Positions 1-8,399 of a stretch of 64,000 bases of DNA are shown piece by piece. The stretch comes from Sinohyriopsis cumingii (Eukaryota; Mollusca; Bivalvia; Unionida; Unionidae). A program made the position numbers and the translations under genes. The notes beneath the pieces are model-generated. The model did not search any database, was not told the DNA's origin, and saw only the letters and a program-made list of their open reading frames with translations. The stretch covers positions 40,081,006 to 40,145,005 of the forward strand of contig CM068839.1 of the NCBI GenBank assembly GCA_028554795.2. The letters are read 5' to 3'. Each line of letters begins with the position of its first letter. Position 1 is the stretch's first letter.

Positions 1-251
1 TGTTTAAAAGCCCTCGAGATAAATCGCAAGTGCAAGTCTTAGCCGAACAGTTAGGAACGCCTTGGCTGACTCAGGCGTACGACGATGCCACTCAAGCTCC
101 ACACGTATATTTACTCGTCGATTTGAAACCTACGACCCCGATGATTTGCGATTTCGTACCCAATTGTTTCACCACTGGTGCCAAGACGGAGGGCCTGTCC
201 TATACACGTCTCCGTCCTCGACTTAATTTCACTCAACAAAAAAATCTATAA
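1..251 (+). CDS. Packaging ATPase (FtsK-HerA/A32 type), C-terminal fragment
   Basis: The frame is open from the window edge (codons start at base 3) to a TAA at 249-251, giving about 82 residues. It contains FKSPRDKSQ, then LAEQLG, then VYLLVDLKPTTP, the C-terminal pattern of Polinton packaging ATPases, which pump genomic DNA into the capsid. The Walker A and B motifs lie upstream and cannot be checked. A TATA-like sequence for the next gene overlaps the stop. The fold assignment rests on recall of the family pattern and on position beside the core genes. Confidence 0.6.
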   Translation, partial: FKSPRDKSQVQVLAEQLGTPWLTQAYDDATQAPHVYLLVDLKPTTPMICDFVPNCFTTGAKTEGLSYTRLRPRLNFTQQKNL

Positions 252-252
252 A
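246..252 (+). promoter_or_regulatory. TATA-like box of the first core gene
   Basis: TATAAAA overlaps the ATPase stop codon and lies 46 bp before the ATG at 292. Similar boxes precede several other genes of this element, suggesting separate promoters for its genes. Confidence 0.45.
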
Positions 253-291
253 AACCTCAGACACTTTTCGTCTGTCTCACACAGTCTGAAC

Positions 292-915
292 ATGACGTCC
301 CTTCAGTCGCATCTTCCTGTCAAACTGATTCGTGCCTTGTATGGCATCAGTCGAGAAAAAAATTCACAAATACGGGCTCGTGTCTTAGAAGCTAGTCTCA
401 AAGAAGTCTTACGATGGTTCACGGTGACAGCACGTCAATTACTACAAGGGATCATTCAGATTCCTCATCAAACCAAACGCTTTTTTGATCGAAACAAAGT
501 CGCTTTGACCCAACTGGCCGATCCCCGCATCGACACTCAAACCAAAAAACAAATCATTTTGAAACCTGGAGGGAGCGATACTCTAGGAGGGGTCATCATT
601 CGCTCCCTCTTAAGATGGGATCCTAATGCTCCCAAACTTCTCCCCAAGAAAAAAGTCAAACGAAGCTCCAAAAGAAGAAAAAGAGCCACGGTGTCAAGGC
701 CGCAAGGACACCCGTGTCTCCAAGAACTTCTCCAGTGGCAGGACCCTCCTCTTACCAGTCATCACTCCGGAAAAAGAAAAGAAGCCCTCAGAAAAAGAAA
801 CAGAGAAAAAGTCCATAGAAAAAGAAAAGTCCACAGAAGAAAACTAGTCGCAAGAGAGGCACTTCAGCCAGGACACAACCTTACACTCGCGAACCACGAC
901 TTGCAACGGCGGTGA
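292..915 (+). CDS. Basic virion core-like protein (frame probably altered towards the end)
   Basis: The ATG at 292 follows a TATA box. The first 110 or so residues are helical and basic. They end in the pattern LADPRIDTQTKKQIILKPGG, which resembles the K-rich 'KKQ(I/L)L...GG' block of Polinton core/pX-like proteins and of the next gene. After about residue 120 the frame becomes an unusually long K/R run up to 915, while other frames of the same bases give acidic or S/P/T-rich readings. A frameshift in the low-complexity tract is therefore likely, and the true C-terminus may be the block at 1035-1235. Predicted role: DNA-binding or condensing protein in the particle. Confidence 0.55.
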   Translation: MTSLQSHLPVKLIRALYGISREKNSQIRARVLEASLKEVLRWFTVTARQLLQGIIQIPHQTKRFFDRNKVALTQLADPRIDTQTKKQIILKPGGSDTLGGVIIRSLLRWDPNAPKLLPKKKVKRSSKRRKRATVSRPQGHPCLQELLQWQDPPLTSHHSGKRKEALRKRNREKVHRKRKVHRRKLVAREALQPGHNLTLANHDLQRR

Positions 916-1235
916 CCTCGTCTCCGGTAGCCTCAGGTTCATTCACTTCTCCGTTGATGACACCAAGAACTGAAAAGTACTTGGAGACGCTGATCACACC
1001 AAGAACTTCCCCAGTGGCAGGACCCTCCAATTGAGTGGCAGTGGCCGCTGCTCACAAAGTACCTTCTCCCAAAATCAAAGTCCAAGAAAGATCGGGCATG
1101 TTACAAAGTTTACTGGATTTGTCCAAGCAAGAACTGGCTCGATTGAGTCCGTTACGTACCACTGCACGACGTGTCATGTCTGTCTTGAAGTTGATACGAC
1201 GTAAAGACAACCAGTGGCGACGCGTTCCAGTATAA
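916..1235 (+). pseudogene. Displaced C-terminal part of the core-like protein
   Basis: A frame open to the TGA at about 1034 reads S/P/T-rich text and repeats the phrase PRTSPVAGPS, which also appears near 712-745 in another frame. The next stretch (1035-1235) reads LLDLSKQELARLSPL and ends NQWRRVPV, a well-ordered helical, basic segment without its own ATG. The simplest reading is that 292-1235 was one gene for a core protein with a Pro/Ser-rich linker, now broken by a stop and at least one frameshift. Confidence 0.4.
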
Positions 1236-1240
1236 AAAAG
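1231..1240 (+). promoter_or_regulatory. TATA-like box upstream of the pX-like gene
   Basis: TATAAAAAAG lies 63 bp before the ATG at 1294 and overlaps the end of the preceding frame. Confidence 0.45.
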
Positions 1241-1293
1241 GCCTGTGACCAAGTAGGGGTATCAGTGTTTTTGGTGCTCCTGAAGACTCAAAG

Positions 1294-1695
1294 ATGTCAC
1301 CCTCCAGAAAACATCCCTCTTCTAAAACCCAAGGAAAGAAAAGGAAAGGACTGCCTCCTCGTTTAGTCAAACATGAGGATATGTTATCTGTCCTGTCCAA
1401 AACTTCTCCACCCCTACGAAAAAAACTCATTCAATCAGCCTCCAAAGAGGTCATCGATACCGTGTGCGAATGTTGTTTGAACGTCTTGAAAGGCACGATC
1501 CCTTTGTCCAAACACCAGAAACAATGCTTAGGCAAACATCGTCACGTAGTTCGCCAAATGGTTCAAAAGAAAATACCCCTTTGTCAAAAGAAGAAGATGT
1601 TGGTCCAACGTGAAGGAATTTTACCCCTCTTGTTAGGCCCATTGCTGAAAGGAGTCTTGGGAACCATGTTGGGAGGACTGGTGGGAGCAAGATAA
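1294..1695 (+). CDS. Conserved Polinton core/pX-like basic protein
   Basis: A 133-residue intact protein. Residues 25-60 form a helical block (LSKTSPPLRKKLIQSASKE) followed by VCECCLNVLKG. Residues 90-115 read QMVQKKIPLCQKKKMLVQREG, then a hydrophobic glycine-rich tail (LLLGPLLKGVLGTMLGGLV). This layout, with a basic KKK(x)L block and then a Gly/Leu amphipathic tail, is common to Polinton/adintovirus proteins compared with adenovirus core or membrane-active peptides. Likely role: packaged DNA-binding and/or membrane-active virion peptide. The family is recognised by pattern only. The exact function is inferred. Confidence 0.7.
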   Translation: MSPSRKHPSSKTQGKKRKGLPPRLVKHEDMLSVLSKTSPPLRKKLIQSASKEVIDTVCECCLNVLKGTIPLSKHQKQCLGKHRHVVRQMVQKKIPLCQKKKMLVQREGILPLLLGPLLKGVLGTMLGGLVGAR

Positions 1696-1700
1696 AAAGG
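1691..1700 (+). promoter_or_regulatory. TATA-like box upstream of the 1744 gene
   Basis: GATAAAAAGG overlaps the stop of the pX-like gene and lies 53 bp before the next ATG. Confidence 0.35.
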
Positions 1701-1743
1701 CCCTCTGGAGTCCCAAGATCTCAGAATCGACCCCTGATATCCC

Positions 1744-2373
1744 ATGGAAGGACGAAAACTAGCTTTAGTGCCTTACAAACGATGGATGGAATACCATCGT
1801 TGGCAAGAACAACGCACCCCGCATTTACCTCCCAATCCCAATTTGAGCGAAATGTCCCAGTTACAACACGAATTGCAGTCCTTGATGGATCGCCAAGATT
1901 TGTCCGAAACAAAAAAATCGCAAAAGTACGGTCAACTCTTGCAACAACTGCAACTCTTTCACCAGAAAGCCTCAGACGAAACAGCTCTTCCCACTCTGAA
2001 AGATTTTAAGACCTTGATGAAAAGTCCAGCACCATCACCAGTACCACCAACACTGTCTGTGACCAAGACAGAAAAAGGAGAAGAAGAAGAAGAAGAAGAA
2101 GAAGAAGGGTTTCAAGCTCCATCAGAAAAAGTACGGAAGTTAACAACACCACCTACGTCCAGAATTGGATGGATTAAAAAGATGATGACCACCCCTTCTT
2201 CATCACAAGAGAAAAAGAAGGTGAAGACAGAAGTGAAACAAGAACCGATATCCCCCGCTCAGACATCCTCCTCCTCGACACCTATTGCCGGTCGCACACG
2301 CAAAGCATTGCAATCCAAGAAAGTACCGCAAGAGAAAAAGAATAGCATCCTCCAAGAATGGGTGTCTTATTAA
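1744..2373 (+). CDS. Conserved Polinton accessory protein with acidic linker
   Basis: 209 residues, intact. The N-terminus reads LALVPYKRWMEYHRW, then a helical region with LQHELQSLMD and YGQLLQQLQLF that looks coiled-coil. A run of about ten glutamates follows (residues 113-122), then a basic S/T/P-rich tail ending in KNSILQEWVSY. A protein of this design (short N-terminal 'PYKRW' motif, helix, charged tail) recurs between the core and integrase genes of many invertebrate Polintons, but I know of no assigned function. A virion or DNA-scaffold role is only an inference from its place. Confidence 0.55.
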   Translation: MEGRKLALVPYKRWMEYHRWQEQRTPHLPPNPNLSEMSQLQHELQSLMDRQDLSETKKSQKYGQLLQQLQLFHQKASDETALPTLKDFKTLMKSPAPSPVPPTLSVTKTEKGEEEEEEEEEGFQAPSEKVRKLTTPPTSRIGWIKKMMTTPSSSQEKKKVKTEVKQEPISPAQTSSSSTPIAGRTRKALQSKKVPQEKKNSILQEWVSY

Positions 2374-2389
2374 CAAACAAATAAAAAAA

Positions 2390-3499
2390 ATGGAAAAAGT
2401 GTTAGCCAGCATTTACTACGATCCCTCTCACCCTGCAGGTTACGCAGGAGTTCAAAACTTGTATCGTGATGCCAAAACGCGAATGAAAAGTCTCCGTTTA
2501 CCTCAAGTGCAACGATGTTAACAAAAACAAGCTACCTACACTTTACACAAACCCATTCGACGCAAGTTTTCCAGAAGTCGCACCCGAGTGGAAGGCATCG
2601 ATCATCAATGGCAAGCCGATTTAGCCGATGTCTCTCATTTGGCCAGCTACAATTGTGGCTACAAATATTTGTTTTGTGTCATCGACGTCTTTTCCAAATT
2701 TACCTGGGTCGTACCCTTGACTTCCAAATCGATCAGCGAGTTAGTGCGAGCCCTGCAACGGGTGTTGAAACAAAGCGGTCGTCACCCTCTTCGATGGCAA
2801 ATGGACAAAGGTACCGAATTTCTAAACCAAGCTTTCCAAAAAGAATTAAAGAAACGTGACATTCATTTTTTTACCACCGAGAATCCCGAAACCAAAGCTA
2901 GCATCGTGGAACGTTTTCAACGCACTTTGAAAGAACGCATGTGGAAATATTTTACGCATCATCACACTCTAAAGTACATCGACATCTTACCGTACCTGGT
3001 GCAAGCGTACAACCAATCTTACCATCGAAGCATTGGACGTGCCCCGCAAGAGGTGACTCCCGAGAACGAAGTGCTGGTGTTTGAGCGCCTGTTTGGTACA
3101 TCCCCGACGAGGGCTGTCCCCAAGAAAAGTGGAGTGGTGGCCGTAGGAGATTGGGTACGCATTGGCAAAACCAAACGCACTTTCGACAAAGGTTACTTAC
3201 CTAACTGGACGACCGAATTGTTTCGTGTCACTGGACGAGTGCATGGCCGTCATCCTGCCGTCTATAAATTAGAAGACATGAACGGAGAAGTGCTCAAAGG
3301 AACGTTTTATTTGCCCGAGTTACAACGTGTCACCAAAAAAGAAGACGACGTGTACGACATCGAAAGCATTCTCGAACGCAGAACCCGTAAAGTAGGCAAA
3401 CGACGTGTCAAAGAAGTCAAAGTACGTTGGAAAGGATATCCACCCAGTTTTGATTCTTGGATCGACGCTTCGCAAGTCATCGACTATAAAAAGAAGTGA
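2390..3499 (+). pseudogene. Retroviral-type DDE integrase with chromodomain, in-frame stop
   Basis: This enzyme would insert element DNA into the host chromosome. The frame starts at ATG 2390 (VLASIYYDPSHPAGY) and is cut by an in-frame TAA at 2519-2521. The same frame is then open to 3499. The catalytic triad is visible: D in WQADLADV, D in QMDKGTEF and E in ASIVERFQRTLK. The C-terminus has a chromodomain (YDIESILERRTR, then VRWKGYPPSFDSWI), as in classic Polinton integrases. The stop lies near the end of the N-terminal domain, before the catalytic core. Readthrough is possible but not suggested by any context I can see. Confidence 0.85.
3485..3492 (+). promoter_or_regulatory. TATA-like sequence at the end of the integrase gene
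   Basis: TATAAAAA lies 20 bp before the ATG at 3505. It is so close that any transcript would be almost leaderless or start inside the gene, so it may be fortuitous. Confidence 0.25.
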
Positions 3500-3504
3500 C
3501 CATC

Positions 3505-3909
3505 ATGCCCTTTCACACAGACGCAGCTACTACGGTAACCACTCCTTCACCCAGTTCTTCTCTGCAAGATTTACAAAAACAACCCTTGTGGGTGTGGTGT
3601 GGAGAACGTGTGCCTAAAACGCAAATCGTCTTTTTCTGCCAAATCTTCGTGGTGTATTGTGTCATCGGGGCAGCCATTGCCAATTTGAGTTCGCAACAAG
3701 GAGACAAACAATTGTGGACCATTTTATTGAGCAGTTGCATCGGTTACCTGCTTCCCAATCCCTCCCTGAAATTCTCTTCCAACGGGAACCTTGTGTCCAG
3801 CGCCAGTGCCAGTTACCACTCCAACAACAACAACAACCCCATTTTGGGTGGAGACAATCCTCTGACTTCCAGTAACCCCTCGGACAGCCACAGAACTCTG
3901 GAATTATGA
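3505..3909 (+). CDS. Small membrane protein conserved in Polintons
   Basis: About 134 residues. I chose the ATG at 3505, just after the integrase stop. An S/T-rich N-terminus is followed by RVPKTQIVFFCQIFVVYCVI (first membrane helix), a short NLSSQQGDKQLW loop and LLSSCIGYLLPNPSL (second hydrophobic segment), then a polar N/S-rich tail. The 'FFCQ...LW..LLSS..GYLLPNP' pattern is one I associate with a membrane protein found beside penton genes in invertebrate Polintons. It overlaps the start of the penton frame by 4 bases. A virion membrane or egress role is an inference. Confidence 0.6.
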   Translation: MPFHTDAATTVTTPSPSSSLQDLQKQPLWVWCGERVPKTQIVFFCQIFVVYCVIGAAIANLSSQQGDKQLWTILLSSCIGYLLPNPSLKFSSNGNLVSSASASYHSNNNNNPILGGDNPLTSSNPSDSHRTLEL

Positions 3910-4834
3910 ACAATAACAACCAATTTTACTTAACCTTACCCAGTGACAGTTCCGTGGAGGTGTTTCCCAACAACACCTTGTGCTGTTACACGGCCAAATT
4001 ACCTCAGGCCATCCAATTAGATCACGAAGCCCATTGGGAAGTGGCTTTAGTGGAAATCATTCACCCAACCCAAGTCCTCAATGTCCTTCCTAATCAAAAT
4101 TATTTACGGTGGAAGTTCATGACGAATCCTTGCCAAAGTACTTGAATAGCCATGTCAAATATTATCAGAAAACCTATGATGACAAAACTCAAAAGTGGTC
4201 CTACCACTTGTTCGTTCCCCCAGGCTATTATTTTAGCGGTCAACATTTAGTCAGCACCATTACCTCCAGATTTAATGTCGTGTTTCTTAAAGCTTTGGAA
4301 AGTGTCAAAAAAAATGTCACCATGGAATGCCACAAAGCAGCTCGTCGCTTCTTGATGAAATTTGACGGGGGTAAAATCATGTCTTTTTTATTTTGTCCTG
4401 AATTGTTTGACATCTTGGGTGGGGACATGGACATGAGAATGACCATGATCAAGAAAAACGAATTACCAGTCATTTCCGACAACGATTCTTTTACCAAGTT
4501 ATTTCGTTCCCCGGTAGAACTGAACCAAGGACTGAATTTTATTTTTGTGTACTCCGATGTGGTGGAGTACAACGTGGTGGTACACACCTCTGTACCGTTA
4601 CTGCGTGTCATTCCTTTCAAAGTGGATTCTGCCACGAATGCTGACGAGGAAGGTGGAAACACTTATCACGTCCACCGCGAATTTGTACATCCTCACTATT
4701 TGCCTGTCAGCAAGTCTTATTTGGACACGGTCAACATTGCTATAAAAGGAGATTTGGGACAAAATATTCCATTCACCAAAGGAAAAGTCACGGTGAAACT
4801 CCATTTTCGAAAACGATTCTCTCACGAATTGTAA
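3906..4834 (+). pseudogene. Penton-like minor capsid protein, frameshifted
   Basis: The ATG at 3906 begins NNNNQFYLTLPSDSS, then TAKLPQAIQLD and WEVALVEI, the N-terminal pattern of Polinton penton proteins. These form the five-fold vertices of the capsid. That frame stops at 4143-4145, while homologous text continues in another frame from about 4109 to the TAA at 4832-4834. The second part ends GKVTVKLHFRKRF, the usual final strand motif of this family. A single small indel between about 4100 and 4145 explains the break. Total length (about 310 codons) fits a single-jelly-roll penton. Confidence 0.78.
4741..4749 (+). promoter_or_regulatory. TATA-like box inside the penton gene
   Basis: TATAAAAGG lies 97 bp before the ATG at 4838 and could drive the pVI-like gene. 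Confidence 0.35.
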
Positions 4835-4837
4835 GTC

Positions 4838-5281
4838 ATGTATCCAGTGTACCGAGGGGTTGCTCGACAGCGAGGACACGGTTTAGGAGATATGTTAAAA
4901 TCGGCCTTTCGTTCGGTGGCCCCGGTGTTGAAACCGATGGTGACACGCGGATTGCACGCCTTGAAAGATGCGGCATTGACCCAAGGCAAAGAATTTCTCC
5001 AAAATGTCATCATCGACAAACAAAACCCCAAAGAAGCTTTCATGAGGGCAGGCAAAAATGTCTTGCTGCAAACAGGCAAAGACCTTTCGGGTCGACGAGA
5101 AACACCTATAAATGCCCTGCACGCTACCGAGTCAGGCATTCCTACTTTCTTGAAGCCACAGCAAGGACAAGGCAGAAAGAGACGACGAAGAAAACACCCT
5201 TTCACCAGACTTCACACGTCTAAAGCTAGAAAGACAAAGAAAAGAAGAACCGTTCGAGACTTAGATGTTTTCGATTATTGA
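4838..5281 (+). CDS. pVI-like membrane-active virion protein
   Basis: 147 residues, intact. The N-terminus has a Gly-rich turn and amphipathic helix (GHGLGDMLKSAFRSVAPVLK). The middle is helical (GKEFLQNVIID, then AFMRAGKNVLLQTGK). The C-terminal third is strongly basic (RKRRRRKHPF, KARKTKKRRT). The 'G.GLGD' start followed by a helix is shared with the protein at 30803-31237 in the second element. Adintovirus proteins of this type are compared with adenovirus protein VI, which breaks endosomal membranes during entry. The gene sits directly between penton and major capsid and overlaps the next upstream-extended frame slightly. Confidence 0.62.
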   Translation: MYPVYRGVARQRGHGLGDMLKSAFRSVAPVLKPMVTRGLHALKDAALTQGKEFLQNVIIDKQNPKEAFMRAGKNVLLQTGKDLSGRRETPINALHATESGIPTFLKPQQGQGRKRRRRKHPFTRLHTSKARKTKKRRTVRDLDVFDY

Positions 5282-5294
5282 GAAAGAGAAAAAA

Positions 5295-6628
5295 ATGATG
5301 CACCGAGAGTCTTGTGCTTGTTCCAAGTCGGAACTAGATCTGTTTACCATGCCACCCACCATGATGACGATGCAAGAATCCCAGTGGGTCGAATTTCATC
5401 CCGTCTCCTCTTTGACGGAATCAGCTCCCTTCGAGTTTGATATCAAAGGTCAACCCGAAGATTACATCGATCTGAATAGCAGTTACCTGTACTTGAAAGT
5501 CAAAATGATCAAAATGGACAACTCCAATCCCGCAGACGTTGCTAGAGTAGCTCCCGTCAACAATTTCATGCATTCCTTGTTCAGCGAAGTGGACTTGTAC
5601 TTGAATAACAAACTGGTCAGCAGCAGCATGGATATTTACCCTTACCGAGCATACCTGGAAAATCTCTTGACGTACGGAAAAGAAGCCAAGAATACTCATC
5701 TGGATGCTTGCGTGGTATGGAAACCTGACACAGCGGGTGAAAACACGTTTAACGACACAGTCCTGACAGCAGATGACGATCCTCACAATGTGGGGTTTAA
5801 CGACCATCATAAGAAAATTCTGCAAGGGCGAAGTTTAGAACTGATGGATCGTTTGCATTTGGAAATGTGGTTACAAGAAAAGTAGAAAAGTATTTGCTAA
5901 ACGGAGTGGATGTCCGCCTGAGACTGAATCGTACCACTGCTGCTTTCCATTTGATGGCTAATGCTAACGAGTACAAAACTGTCATCCAAGAAGCCAGACT
6001 CTACGTACGACGCGTGGAAGTGTTACCCAAAGTGGGAAACGACGTCAGTCACACGTTGAGCAGAACGACCGCCAAGTATCCGATACAACGCGTAGAAGTG
6101 AAAACGTTCACCATTCCTGCTGGACAGCGATCTATGATTGAAGATCATCTGTTCCAAGGACAGTTACCCAAGCGTTTGATCGTTGGTATCGTCAGGAATT
6201 CAGCTTTCAACGGAACCCACGATCAAAATCTGTTCCAGTTTCAACATTACAATGTGTCCAAGATCGAAGTCAGTCGCGACGGTAAGACCTTGTGTAGCCG
6301 GCCCTTTGAGCCCAACTTTGGTGTCGCGAAGAATTATTTCAGATCGTACTTGTCCCTGTACGAAGCCACGGGACAGTTAGGAACCAACACCAGTCACGGT
6401 ATTTTGTACGACGATTATGCAGGAGGCTACACTTTGTGGGGTTTTGATTTCACTCCAGACCAAGGCAGCGACGAGGGAAATTTCCACCCTATAAAATCTG
6501 GTCAGATTCGTGTGGAACTTCAGTTTGCAAATCCACCTCCAGATCACACAGTGAACGTCCTCCTGTATGCAGAATTTGATAATACGATAGAAATCAACAG
6601 TTTGAGAGAAGTCATTCTAGATTATTAG
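5295..6628 (+). pseudogene. Major capsid protein (double jelly roll, hexon-like), frameshifted
   Basis: I chose the ATG at 5295 (a second ATG follows at 5298). The N-terminal part reads SELDLFTMPPTMM, EDYIDLNSSYLYLKVKM and APVNNFMHSLFSEVDLYLN, the signature of Polinton/adintovirus major capsid proteins. The frame stops at 5883-5885. The family text resumes in another frame at about 5867-5885 (YLLNGVDVRLRLNRT) and runs to 6626-6628, ending INSLREVILDY. One indel in the A-rich stretch 5875-5895 accounts for it. Total about 445 codons, normal for the family. Confidence 0.85.
6490..6496 (+). promoter_or_regulatory. TATA-like box inside the major capsid gene
   Basis: TATAAAA lies 144 bp before the ATG at 6634. 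It may serve the small Cys/His gene. Confidence 0.3.
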
Positions 6629-6633
6629 AAGCC

Positions 6634-7074
6634 ATGGAAGACTGTTATCCCTCTTTACCTAGTGGAGAAACTTTGAAGATGGAATGTGAGGAGACCGTGG
6701 AAGAAGAAGAAGAAGAAGAAGAATCCCAAGACGAAGAAGTTATCATGATGAAGTCAAGATGGCCAGAACAAGAAGCCCATTTAGTCTCCTGTTTTGCTAC
6801 ATTCCTGGCAGATATAATGAAAAAATTGATCAAGGAAGAGTGCTATAGATGTCACAACGATCATCCCAGTCAAATTCAACACGACAAATGTCTGATGTTG
6901 AGTCAAGAAGAAAAATTGGACGAATATCTGGACAAAGCTTGGGATCACATCAAGATAGAATTCGTGTTGAATGAGTGGAATAAAGGCTTGGGTAAACATT
7001 CTTCTCCTCCATTAACGTCTCTGGAGTGCCGTCGCATCGAATCTCTCTTGGACCAGAGTAAGAAGTCGATCTAA
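6634..7074 (+). CDS. Small acidic Cys/His protein conserved in Polintons
   Basis: 146 residues, intact, starting 5 bp after the capsid stop. An acidic run (EETVEEEEEEEESQDEE) is followed by ECYRCHNDHPSQIQHDKCLM, a compact Cys/His motif that could bind zinc, and a helical C-terminus. The 'C..C...HPSQ..HD..LM' pattern recurs in invertebrate Polintons next to the major capsid gene, but its role is unknown to me. A regulatory or assembly factor would be a guess. Confidence 0.55.
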   Translation: MEDCYPSLPSGETLKMECEETVEEEEEEEESQDEEVIMMKSRWPEQEAHLVSCFATFLADIMKKLIKEECYRCHNDHPSQIQHDKCLMLSQEEKLDEYLDKAWDHIKIEFVLNEWNKGLGKHSSPPLTSLECRRIESLLDQSKKSI

Positions 7075-7166
7075 ACGCCTTTTACTTGTCAAACATTTTC
7101 AAGCAAAAAGTCAGGATCGAATTGATCACTTATCATTACCTATGAAGAAGAAAACCACACAAATAA

Positions 7167-7766
7167 ATGGATACCTGGGAACTTTATTACCTTTTGAACC
7201 ACAGTTCGTACACTGCTTCTTGGAATCCTGTCGTCTGTGCTAAAGATGAACTCCCTCATCGTAAACCTCAAGACCATCAAGCTTATGTGATCAACACGGA
7301 CGACAGTCATCTCCCGGGAACCCACTGGGTAGCCGTCTACTTTCCTCAAGAAGGATGTGTGGAATATTTTGATTCGTATGGATTGCCCCCTTTGGAAGAC
7401 GATATCATCGACTTTATGAGAAGAAATGCTCAGACCACCCGATTCAATAATGTGAAATTACAAGGCACAGATTCCTTGGTGTGTGGACAATATTGTGTGT
7501 ATTTTCTGCATCATCGTAGCCTGGGCTATTCCTTAGAACATTTAGTGACTCATTTTGATCCTCGTTCTTCTTCTAGAAACGATGTGAAAGTAGATAAATG
7601 GTTTTGTGACCATTATGCTTATCTTTGTCTCAAGCTAGGAAACGTAGGAAACGTAGTATCCATCAATGGCCTAATGACTTCCAACAGTGGAAATCACAAT
7701 TTCATTCACAACGTTGCCAACCCTGTCCAAAATAATGTGTTAGTTGAAAAAAAAAAATGTTTGTGA
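7167..7766 (+). CDS. Adenain-type maturation cysteine protease
   Basis: About 199 residues. The catalytic pattern of C5/C48-fold viral proteases is visible: His in GTHWVAVYF, Asp in VEYFDSYG and Cys in CGQYCVYFL, with a Gln-containing region preceding. It cleaves capsid and core precursors during virion maturation. The body of the protein looks intact to WFCDHYAYLCLKLGN. The tail after that is low-complexity and may be recent extension, since the gene ends in an A-run. It is the last gene of this element in the window. Confidence 0.85.
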   Translation: MDTWELYYLLNHSSYTASWNPVVCAKDELPHRKPQDHQAYVINTDDSHLPGTHWVAVYFPQEGCVEYFDSYGLPPLEDDIIDFMRRNAQTTRFNNVKLQGTDSLVCGQYCVYFLHHRSLGYSLEHLVTHFDPRSSSRNDVKVDKWFCDHYAYLCLKLGNVGNVVSINGLMTSNSGNHNFIHNVANPVQNNVLVEKKKCL

Positions 7767-7983
7767 TTTGAAAAAAAAAATGTTTAATGTTATATTGTTT
7801 GATTATTGTTAAAAATGTTGAGTTGTTTGTTAGTGTTAAGTGATTCTGAATAAAAATGTTGTGTTTTGAAGAAAAAAATGCCTTTGTGGTTTGTTTGGCT
7901 ATAGGAATCTTGATTCATGCTCTTTGACTTCTTACTATCCCTCTCATGACACTCATTGAACGTTTCGGCTCGAAAACCGTGTA
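7767..7983. other. AT-rich 3' flank of the first element
   Basis: A-runs and repeated AAAAATGTT words, with AATAAA at about 7849 that could serve as a polyadenylation signal for the protease transcript. No gene. The element's right inverted repeat should be near here but cannot be told without its left end. Confidence 0.4.
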
Positions 7984-8021
7984 GGGATGTTTTCCTTCCC
8001 GTCCGCGCTTTGACTTTAAAG
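7984..8021 (+). promoter_or_regulatory. Shared box-plus-TATA promoter, copy 1
   Basis: AGGGATGTTTTCCTTC followed by CGTCCGCG, then TTTAAAG 32 bp after the start of the box. The same pair occurs at 10021 and 13234 with the same 33-bp spacing, and a fourth box without a clear gene lies at 10746. An ATG follows at 8045. Confidence 0.6.
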
Positions 8022-8044
8022 CCGGGGTAGCCTCCAGTCTAACC

Positions 8045-8383
8045 ATGAATACTCTACAAATGGGAAGAAGATGTTGGCCCTACTACCAAGCCAAGTAAAT
8101 CAAAAGCAAAAAGAGCTTTGACGGCCTTCAAAAAGAGAGGAGAACTACTTCTAGAGTGCCCTTTAAATCTAGCAGTCATGATCGCTACTATAGTGACAGT
8201 ACACCACGGGCTGAAAACACAGATCATCTCATACCAGGTTCAAATGCTTGACTGGATCCTGAAAGACCTAACCGATCCAGGTCTACCACCATCAGACCGC
8301 CCCCGGAGACGATATACACCGCCAATAACATACTTCAACATGAGTGGAGTAAAACAGGCGGAACTACCACCACCACCAAAGTA
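8045..8383 (+). pseudogene. Small unknown gene with histone-like 3' end, 5' part shifted
   Basis: The ATG at 8045 opens only 13 codons. A different frame is open from about 8052 to 8383 and reads lysine-rich (KPSKSKAKRALTAFKKRG), then hydrophobic (LNLAVMIATIVTVHHGL), then Pro-rich (DRPRRRYTPP) and ends PPPPK. One indel after the ATG would explain this. The stop is directly followed by a histone-type stem-loop. The protein is not recognised. Context: first member of the small-gene group between the two Polintons. Confidence 0.4.
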
Positions 8384-8399
8384 GTCCTTTTAAGGGCTA
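8384..8399 (+). terminator. Histone-mRNA-like 3' stem-loop
   Basis: AGTCCT-TTTA-AGGGCT: a 6-bp stem with one T-G wobble and a 4-nt loop, starting at the stop codon region of the small gene. The animal histone signal has the same stem and loop size. No clear purine-rich downstream element is present here. Confidence 0.5.

Larger units (their letters stand above)
1..7766 (+). mobile_element. Polinton/Maverick (adintovirus-type) endogenous virus, right-hand part
   Basis: Eleven consecutive + strand reading frames carry the Polinton virion set: packaging ATPase, integrase, penton-like and major capsid proteins, pVI-like peptide and adenain protease. The left end (polymerase and left inverted repeat) lies outside the window. 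I could not identify the right inverted repeat after 7766. Integrase, penton, major capsid and one core gene are interrupted, so this copy cannot make a full virion. Its integrase and capsid differ clearly from those of the second element at 13436-32895, so the two belong to different Polinton lineages. Confidence 0.88.

Noticed and set aside
626..847. A separate Lys/Glu-rich gene overlapping the core gene
   Set aside because: Low-complexity A/G-rich DNA opens all three frames here. No independent start context or conserved pattern.
4240..4662. Antisense 140-codon frame in the penton gene
   Set aside because: Mirror of a well-identified + strand gene. No independent support.
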